A DNA stretch of 20,373 nt, from the NCBI GenBank assembly GCA_964352675.1, contig CAYGSN010000034.1, forward strand, positions 1-20,373. The letters are read 5' to 3'. Origin of the DNA: CAYGSN01 sp964352675 (GTDB lineage Bacteria > Pseudomonadota > Alphaproteobacteria > Micavibrionales > Micavibrionaceae). Position numbers and translations under genes: made by a program. A model generated the notes under the pieces. It searched no databases. It had not been told where the DNA came from and was given only the letters and a program-made list of their open reading frames with translations. How positions within the stretch are numbered: the stretch's first letter is position 1; each line of letters begins with the position of its first letter. Shown here in pieces: positions 15,354-20,373 of this stretch.

Positions 15354-15863
15354 ATGAGCTTAACTTATTTGAAATGCAAGAACGCAAAAGGCCGTGACAA
15401 ACCCTATAAAGTCAGTGCAGGCGGAGGTCTTTACCTTGAAGTCATGCCGAACGGAAGCAAATACTGGCAGATGAAATACCGCTTTGATGGCAAGGAAAAG
15501 CGGCTTGCTTTTGGTGTTTTTGACACCGTAGACATAAAAGATGCCTGTGATAAACGTGATGAAGCCATTCATGTAAATGCCCCTGTCATGCTTGAAATTC
15601 TTGAAAAAATTGAGGGGCGCGGTGTTTATGAAACCACACGCAGAGCCTTGCAGTATTGCGGCCAGATTTTAAGCTATGGCGTTGCCATTGGTTGCGCTGA
15701 ACGTGATGATACGCCTGACCTTAAGGATGATCTTAAAACAAGGAGAACAGAGCGCTACGCCGCTATTTCCCCGAAAAAACTACCAGAGTTTTTAAAGGAT
15801 TTGGAGAGCAACAAGGCAAGAATGTGTGTATTGCTTCATGATGCTTGCCATTTCCAGGAATAA
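15354..15863 (+). pseudogene. Truncated P4-type tyrosine integrase
   Basis: The 169-residue product has the N-terminal arm-binding domain (DUF4102 type): residues 20-70 with GGGLYLEVMPNGSKYWQMKY and LAFGVFDTVDIKDACDKRDE. At residues 71-77 it jumps straight to the distal part of the core-binding domain, MLEILEKIEGRGVYETTRRA and GQILSYGVAIGCAERD, so about 100 residues seem to be missing in frame. It then ends near LLHDACHFQE, before the catalytic domain, with no R-H-R-Y residues. It cannot recombine DNA. GGAG lies about 9 nt before the ATG; the frame is open 25 codons further upstream, but that part overlaps the palindrome. Position right after tRNA-Asn, same strand, fits a decayed genomic island. 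Residual DNA binding is possible. Confidence 0.85.
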
Positions 15864-15893
15864 ACAGTAACAATAACCCCGTTGCACAGACCT

Positions 15894-15969
<76 letters not shown>

Positions 15970-15992
15970 TTCAGTCACCGTTTCACCGGATT

Positions 15993-16102
15993 TAGAGAAA
16001 ATATGCACGCAAGCCGCGCCGTTAGCGGGGCTTGGCGTATGTGCCTATTCCAAAGGACGGCAGAGCATGCCATTTCACCGCCAATTCTCCGCATTTTCTC
16101 TA
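15993..16102. repeat. Inverted repeats in the tRNA-Trp to recombinase gap
   Basis: TAGAGAAAATATGC (15993-16006) is mirrored by GCATTTTCTCTA (16091-16102), matching except for a 2-nt insertion. Between them a second hairpin, GCAAGCC...GGCTTGGC (about 16008-16037) with CCGC/GCGG inside, is followed by ATGTGCC. TTTCACCG occurs directly repeated at 15981-15988 and 16073-16080. No ORF is convincing in 15970-16265. The stretch could hold the attachment site of the element or a small structured RNA. Confidence 0.5.
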
Positions 16103-16133
16103 CGCCCTAATTTTTAGTCCCTCGGGCCGCAGC

Positions 16134-16176
16134 AATTCCCAGTAAGCTGGGTATTTGCAGGGAAATTTTTGGTTTT
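16134..16176 (+). terminator. Possible terminator downstream of tRNA-Trp
   Basis: CCCAG-TAAG-CTGGG (16138-16151) sits inside an alternative AATTCCC/GGGAAATT pairing, and ATTTTTGGTTTTTT follows on the plus strand. It could end plus-strand transcription from tRNA-Trp. The T-run starts some distance after the short stem, so the call is weak. Confidence 0.35.
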
Positions 16177-16265
16177 TTCATTGAGCTCATTTTGAGAAAC
16201 GCACAGAAACTGCCGCCTGCACTATGGGTAATGTGTTGAAAGTAAGGGATTTCAGGGAATAGCGC

Positions 16266-17774
16266 TTAGTTCAAAATTCCAAAACTGCTCATAATTCGGT
16301 TGCGAACGTAGCGGTCTGAACAATTTTCACGCTTGGCAATGTCTTTAATGTACGCTCCGGCGAAATGCTCATCACGCCAAACATGCCCTTGAACAAGTCG
16401 TTTTAAATCCTCAGGCGGCACATCAAAAATGTTCCGGCTCTCTGCCCTGATAATCTTGGCGCCATCACGCCCCCGTTTGGTTTGAAAGGGCACAGTGATT
16501 TCAAAAGCATTCTCATGTCCAGTAACGCTTACACGCAGATGTTTTTCAACCAGTTTCTTAAAGCCCTTCGGCTTAAAACAGATCACAAGACAATCAAAAT
16601 TAACCGTGATGCGCACCGCACATTTTCGGATTAAATCATAAGTCGGGATAGCTTCATGCTGTTTTAGAAGGTGGTCTAAGGCTGCGCCATCGTCTTCACC
16701 GGACAGTTTCGCAATTTCTCCACGCACGGTTTTTTCGACCAAGGTTTCAATCTCATGTGCCGGCAGACGGCTGCGGGCTCTGTCCGGATGCCCTTTATCT
16801 TCGGCCAGAGCTTGGTTGAGATAATAGCGGTATTTCTTGTTCTTCTTGTTTGTGAAAACCGGTGTGTAAGGATTTCCGTATTCATCGAAGATCAGTCCGG
16901 TCAGTAAATTTTTATGCGCCTGTCTTTGCAGACCACGCTCATGCGGTGCCTGATTGCGAAACCTGTCCTGCACCGTGTCCCACAGCTCCAGCGGAACAAT
17001 AGCATCATGCAGCCCTTCATGAATTGTACCTTTATGCGAGATCTTGCCGATATAGACCGGATTTTGCAGCAAGCTGTATAATGCGCCGCGGCTGAAATAT
17101 TCGCCACCATATTCCAAACCTCTTTGGGACACTCTTCGGCGGCTTTTGATCTCGCGGCGCTCCAGCTCAGTTTTGAGCTTACTGACGCACCCTAATTTTA
17201 AATAGAGCTCAAAAATCATCTTGGCTTTAGGTGCATCTTCCTCATTGGTGATTAAGCGACGGTTTTCAATATCAAAGCCCAGGGGCGCACGTCCACCCTG
17301 CCACATTCCCTTGGCTTTCGAAGCCGCTATTTTATCGCGGATGCGCTCCCCAGACACCTCGCGTTCAAATTGTGCAAAGGATAGCAGCACATTGAGCGTC
17401 AATCGGCCCATCGATGTAGTGGTGTTAAAGCTCTGCGTGATACTAACGAAGGTCACACCGTATTCATCAAACACCTCAACCAGTTTTGAAAAGTCTGTGA
17501 GAGAGCGTGTTAAGCGGTCAATCTTATAGACTACAATGACATTGATTTTTCCGGCTTTAATATCATTCAGCAGCCGGTTCAATGCGGGCCGCTCCAGAGA
17601 CCCACCAGAAAACCCTCCATCATCATATTGCTCTGGCGATGCTTGCCAGCCTTCAGACTTCTGGCTCAAGACATAAGCCTCGCAGGCTTCACGCTGCGCA
17701 TCCAGCGTATTAAACTCCATGTCGAGGCGTTCGTCGGTAGATTTTCTTGTGTAAATTGCGCAGATCTTTTTCAT
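16266..17774 (-). CDS. Large serine recombinase
   Basis: A 502-residue site-specific recombinase of the resolvase/integrase type, likely to integrate and excise the element. The catalytic serine is Ser12 in IYTRKSTDERLDMEFNTLDA, with Arg10 beside it. The rest of the catalytic domain shows VYKIDRLTRSL and the helix-E region FEREVSGERIRDKIAASKAK. A Recombinase domain follows at about 165-270 (GRAPLGFDIENRRLITNEED, then LLQNPVYIGKISHKGTIHEG). The usual Cys zinc ribbon is replaced by GLIFDEYGNPYTPVFTNKKN, without cysteines. The C-terminus looks like a helix-turn-helix (YIKDIAKRENCSDRYVRNRI). All expected catalytic residues are visible, so it is probably active. It overlaps the DUF2924 gene by 4 nt (ATGA). 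Confidence 0.93.
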   Translation of the reverse strand: MKKICAIYTRKSTDERLDMEFNTLDAQREACEAYVLSQKSEGWQASPEQYDDGGFSGGSLERPALNRLLNDIKAGKINVIVVYKIDRLTRSLTDFSKLVEVFDEYGVTFVSITQSFNTTTSMGRLTLNVLLSFAQFEREVSGERIRDKIAASKAKGMWQGGRAPLGFDIENRRLITNEEDAPKAKMIFELYLKLGCVSKLKTELERREIKSRRRVSQRGLEYGGEYFSRGALYSLLQNPVYIGKISHKGTIHEGLHDAIVPLELWDTVQDRFRNQAPHERGLQRQAHKNLLTGLIFDEYGNPYTPVFTNKKNKKYRYYLNQALAEDKGHPDRARSRLPAHEIETLVEKTVRGEIAKLSGEDDGAALDHLLKQHEAIPTYDLIRKCAVRITVNFDCLVICFKPKGFKKLVEKHLRVSVTGHENAFEITVPFQTKRGRDGAKIIRAESRNIFDVPPEDLKRLVQGHVWRDEHFAGAYIKDIAKRENCSDRYVRNRIMSSFGILN

Positions 17775-18166
17775 GATGCGCTCGCCGTCTTAATTCCAAA
17801 AAACACCCATCCGTTCCAGCGCTTGCCGGTAATGTCATTCGCGATTTTTGACAGGCTGTTGTAGGTTTGATCCTGATATTCAAAACCGTCGACTTTGACG
17901 AGCACGCTATGCTTTTTATTGTTGTAGGTGCGTACCAGCCGTGTTCCGGGCTTTAAAGCGCCCACACGATCGTCAAAGCAGGCTGGGTTGCGTTTATATT
18001 CTTTGATTAATTGATCGAGCCGTATCTGTTGTCCCGAGCTTAGGGCGCCCTGAAGCTTATAAGCGAGGCTTTTCTCCAGCATCACCCGCCCAACCCGAAC
18101 GTGCGGCTGTCGCCCCCATGCTTCAGCCCAGCGCTGCCTGAGCTCATTAATTGATAATTCATGCAT
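17771..18166 (-). CDS. DUF2924 domain protein
   Basis: A 131-residue protein when started at the ATG at 18166, where GGAAGGG lies about 10 nt upstream. The frame opens 14 codons earlier at 18208, without a ribosome-binding site. The DUF2924 signature is the block LKPGTRLVRTYNNKKHSVLV, then DGFEYQDQTYNSLSKIANDI and TGKRWNGWVFFGI at the end. The N-terminal part (ELRQRWAEAWGRQPHVRVGR) is helical and basic. The function is unknown, but the family occurs very often directly upstream of recombinases of this type, so it may help the recombinase, for example as a directionality or DNA-binding partner. That role is inference. Confidence 0.88.
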   Translation of the reverse strand: MHELSINELRQRWAEAWGRQPHVRVGRVMLEKSLAYKLQGALSSGQQIRLDQLIKEYKRNPACFDDRVGALKPGTRLVRTYNNKKHSVLVKVDGFEYQDQTYNSLSKIANDITGKRWNGWVFFGIKTASAS

Positions 18167-18242
18167 AAGAATATGGCCCTTCCGTTTGTTAACGTCAGGG
18201 CCATACACGCTTGCCGTGCGAACGAAGTCCAGTCGAAAGATG

Positions 18243-18869
18243 CTATTCCATATCGTCGCTTGGATATTTGGGTGGCCATGGCAGGATAAGGTCCGGATTA
18301 TCCTTTAAGCGCTGGTATTCTTCCATGAACACAGCCCAGTCTTCATCAATAATCGGCTCGCCGGGCATGTACATAAATTCATCTCCGCCGATGATTTTAC
18401 GCAAATGTTTGCGCGTCATATAATGCTCGTATTTTGCATTGAAGAATTCTAGCGAACCGGGGTTAGCCATGGCCTTAATTCTGCTTTCCTCACGATCTGC
18501 AACAGCTGCGTATAAGTCGAGCTTCATTTTGTCCGTGCCCTTTGCACCCTTTTCAAGCATACGCAGCAGATCTTTACGGGCATGGCGATCGCCTTTGATT
18601 GCGTCTTGTGCCATACGTTTGGCCAGAGCCATGATGTACGGAACGAGCAGATTATTGCCGTCTTCGGTGATGCCTACAGGCGTTAGCGCTGCTTGTATGA
18701 AGCAATCCCACAGGGCCTCTTCGGACAGCCTGTCAAATTCAGTGACATTACGACCTGGCGGACGCCCTCCCATATTTGGAGGGTTGCCACCCGGCTGCCC
18801 GAAACGCGTACTTTTTGGTGGTTTGCCGTAGCCTACTTCATAGTCTTTTTTATCATCATTATCACTCAT
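18243..18869 (-). CDS. DUF5681 domain protein
   Basis: A 208-residue soluble protein. The N-terminus carries the DUF5681 pattern, VGYGKPPKSTRFGQPGGNPP followed by GGRPPGRN, a Gly/Pro-rich basic stretch. The remainder is mostly helical and charged (MLEKGAKGTDKMKLDLYAAV), ending in an acidic Pro-rich tail. The function is not known; such proteins are common in alphaproteobacterial phage-like regions. AGGAG lies 7 nt before the ATG inside the end of the methyltransferase gene, with only 2 nt between the genes, so expression is coupled. About 76 nt separate it from the chosen DUF2924 start. Confidence 0.8.
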   Translation of the reverse strand: MSDNDDKKDYEVGYGKPPKSTRFGQPGGNPPNMGGRPPGRNVTEFDRLSEEALWDCFIQAALTPVGITEDGNNLLVPYIMALAKRMAQDAIKGDRHARKDLLRMLEKGAKGTDKMKLDLYAAVADREESRIKAMANPGSLEFFNAKYEHYMTRKHLRKIIGGDEFMYMPGEPIIDEDWAVFMEEYQRLKDNPDLILPWPPKYPSDDME

Positions 18870-18871
18870 GA

Positions 18872-20170
18872 TTATTCTCCTGCATTTTGGGTTTCATTGA
18901 AGGTTTTGCCGGTTTCGGCGTGGGTGGCGTCCTGCCCTGTTAAGACCTGCCAACGGCGCACGGAAACATCACAGTAGCCCGGGTCGATCTCGATCAGGCG
19001 TGCCTTACGGCCAGACTTCTCGGCCGCAATCAAAGTCGTACCGGATCCACCAAAAGAATCGAGAACAATGTCACCGCGGTTTGAGCAGTCTTTCAGAGCA
19101 TCCATCACCATGGCCGTGGGCTTGACGGTCGGGTGCATGGCGAGCTCATCCATGCGGCCACTCCCAAATGAATTGACGCCGGGATATTGCCAGACATTTG
19201 TACGGTAACGGCCGTTGGAGCCGAGCTGGACATTATTGGTGTGCTTACCTTTGCCGTTTTTGAAAACAAACACCAGCTCGTGTTGGGAACGATAAAGGCT
19301 ACCCATCCCGGCCGAATCTTTGCACCAGCATATTAGATTGATCATATCCAGCTTGGCCGCCAGAGCAGAATCCATCATTTCACGGATATGGCGCCAGTCC
19401 ATACATCCAAAAATTATGGCGCCTTTCCTGCAATATGTTGCCAAATGCTTTTTGGAAGTGCTAAGGAACTCGGTGAATTGATCGACACTCATTTCCCCGG
19501 ATGCCATGGCAAATTCGGAATGTTTGATTTTGCCTTTTCCTCCAACATGCCCGTCCACCTTCACATTGTAAGGTTCGTCAATAAATACGACGTCGGCCCT
19601 TTCTTCACCGAGCAGGGCTTCATAGCTTTTCTTTTGAAGGCTATCGCCGCATAAAAGCTTATGCTCACCCATGACCCAAAGGTCACCGGTTTGTGTAACC
19701 GGCGGGTCACCAAGTGGTGGCGGAATATCATCATCAGGATCATCGTCACTATTAAGATCCAGCATCAGGTTAATTTCTTCGATTTCAAAACCGGTTATGG
19801 TCAAGTCATTTAATAAAATCTGGAGTTCCCGAAGCTCGATCGCCATATCTTGTTTGTTCCACTCGCCGTCTTCGGCAATGCGGTCCAGCGCAATACGGAT
19901 AAGGCGCTCCTGCTCTTCGTTCAAATTTTCAAAGCGAACAACAGGTATGGCATCCATGCCCATGCGGCGCGCCGCTTCGACAAAAACCTGACCGTGAATA
20001 ACGATGTTGTTTTTGCCGATAGGAATGGGCAGTGGAAAACAGCCGCATTCCTGTAACAGCTTTTGTGCCTTACTGATTTGTTTTTCGGGGATAGTGCGTA
20101 ACTCACGCTTATAATAAGTGAGTTCACGCGGGTGCAGATAATCGATCTGCAACGAGTTTTTCTTCGACAT
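18872..20170 (-). CDS. ParB-like/DNA methyltransferase fusion protein
   Basis: A 432-residue protein. Residues about 8-115 form a ParB/Srx-type domain (IVIHGQVFVEAARRMGMDAI; NEEQERLIRIALDRIAEDGE). An acidic linker at 138-151 (DLNSDDDPDDDIPPP) leads to an N6-adenine/N4-cytosine-type methyltransferase domain. Motif IV comes before motif I, the beta-class order. Motif IV reads DEPY at 198-201 where the family has DPPY (codons GAC GAA CCT TAC). Motif I is DSFGGSGTT at 371-379 where DPFxGSGTT is usual. The rest is typical: GDLWVMGEHKLLCGDSL, HPTVKP and IEIDPGYCD. The altered catalytic motif may mean weak, altered or lost activity. No restriction enzyme gene is beside it, so it is probably an orphan enzyme. 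AGGAGA lies before the ATG but inside a hairpin. Confidence 0.9.
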   Translation of the reverse strand: MSKKNSLQIDYLHPRELTYYKRELRTIPEKQISKAQKLLQECGCFPLPIPIGKNNIVIHGQVFVEAARRMGMDAIPVVRFENLNEEQERLIRIALDRIAEDGEWNKQDMAIELRELQILLNDLTITGFEIEEINLMLDLNSDDDPDDDIPPPLGDPPVTQTGDLWVMGEHKLLCGDSLQKKSYEALLGEERADVVFIDEPYNVKVDGHVGGKGKIKHSEFAMASGEMSVDQFTEFLSTSKKHLATYCRKGAIIFGCMDWRHIREMMDSALAAKLDMINLICWCKDSAGMGSLYRSQHELVFVFKNGKGKHTNNVQLGSNGRYRTNVWQYPGVNSFGSGRMDELAMHPTVKPTAMVMDALKDCSNRGDIVLDSFGGSGTTLIAAEKSGRKARLIEIDPGYCDVSVRRWQVLTGQDATHAETGKTFNETQNAGE

Positions 20171-20171
20171 T

Positions 20172-20204
20172 TCTGTCTCCTTTAAATGTTATGTCGGAGA
20201 CAGA
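20172..20204 (-). promoter_or_regulatory. Hairpin hiding the methyltransferase ribosome-binding site
   Basis: On the minus strand TCTGTCTCC (20204-20196) pairs perfectly with GGAGACAGA (20180-20172), 9 bp with a 15-nt loop. The second arm is the Shine-Dalgarno sequence itself and ends 1 nt before the ATG at 20170. Folded, it would block initiation. A possible small ORF has its stop in the loop, so ribosomes reading it would open the stem. Confidence 0.65.
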
Positions 20205-20349
20205 CACACGCATGCAAGCAATCACCGACGGTTAAGTTTGAAAAAACTTCGGTTTCAATTGCTTCAATTGTGTTTTTGATTTCTTTTGTTTCAGCGCAGC
20301 CGATCACTACTTCATGATCATGGATTGCTATCCGGCCAGATAGGTCCAA
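20182..20349 (-). CDS. Possible small upstream ORF (leader or coupled gene)
   Basis: An open frame of 55 residues runs from a TTG at 20349 to a TAA at 20184-20182, 11 nt before the methyltransferase ATG. The TAA overlaps the ribosome-binding region (TAAAGGAG). The peptide contains IAIHDHEVVIGCAETKEIKN and ends FSNLTVGDCLHACVCLRHNI, with four Cys in the last third. There is no in-frame ATG and no good ribosome-binding site for the TTG; a GTG about 15 codons in is an alternative. I do not recognise it. The only support is frame length and its position covering the 5' arm of the hairpin. The rest of 20205-20373 shows no other signal. Confidence 0.3.
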   Translation of the reverse strand: MDLSGRIAIHDHEVVIGCAETKEIKNTIEAIETEVFSNLTVGDCLHACVCLRHNI

Positions 20350-20373
20350 ACGATTACGTTACTACTATTCCCC

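Larger units (their letters stand above)
15970..20373. mobile_element. Edge of an integrated element with serine recombinase cassette
   Basis: After tRNA-Trp, all genes to the right edge are on the minus strand and accessory in type: large serine recombinase, DUF2924, DUF5681, ParB-like/DNA methyltransferase. They form one tight operon with 4-nt or 2-nt junctions. Cassettes of this composition occur in alphaproteobacterial prophage-like and integrated elements. The recombinase ends about 300 bp from tRNA-Trp, as expected for a gene next to its attachment site. The right end lies outside the window, and no terminal direct repeat could be found inside it. Confidence 0.55.

Overview
The window is a chromosomal stretch from an alphaproteobacterium of moderate GC. 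This rests on the style of its RpoB, ribosomal and GcvT proteins; I cannot place it below class. Both ends are open: a gene runs off the left edge and a mobile-type cassette runs off the right edge.

Left half, 1-9829, all on the minus strand: the transcription/translation core cluster, read right to left as secE, nusG, rplK, rplA, a DUF2254 membrane-protein gene, rplJ, rplL, rpoB. The order is the usual one except for two departures. A DUF2254 gene lies between rplKA and rplJL. A single-pass membrane protein of unknown function, not rpoC, directly follows rpoB. The cluster is cut into units by visible signals: a structured leader before rplK, a terminator after rplA, a promoter overlapping the DUF2254 stop codon that feeds an L10-type leader and attenuator before rplJ, a terminator after rplL, then a separate promoter, a hairpin with a T-run and a tandem repeat before rpoB.

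Middle, 9830-15181: a divergently transcribed cyclic-nucleotide-binding protein gene on the plus strand, then a convergent glycine cleavage operon on the minus strand (gcvT, gcvH, gcvPA, gcvPB in transcription order, with the P protein in its two-subunit form), and a tRNA-Asn gene divergent from gcvT. GcvT, GcvH and GcvPAB act together; only the L protein (lipoamide dehydrogenase) is missing from the locus.

Right part, 15182-20373: accessory DNA. A decayed P4-type tyrosine integrase sits just after tRNA-Asn, followed by tRNA-Trp. After a 296-bp non-coding stretch rich in inverted repeats comes a minus-strand operon: a ParB-like/DNA methyltransferase fusion with an altered catalytic motif (DEPY), a DUF5681 protein, a DUF2924 protein and a large serine recombinase. 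The methyltransferase ribosome-binding site lies in a perfect 9-bp hairpin, and a possible small ORF ends in the loop, which suggests translational coupling. The cassette looks like the recombinase-bearing edge of an integrated element; its other end is outside the window.
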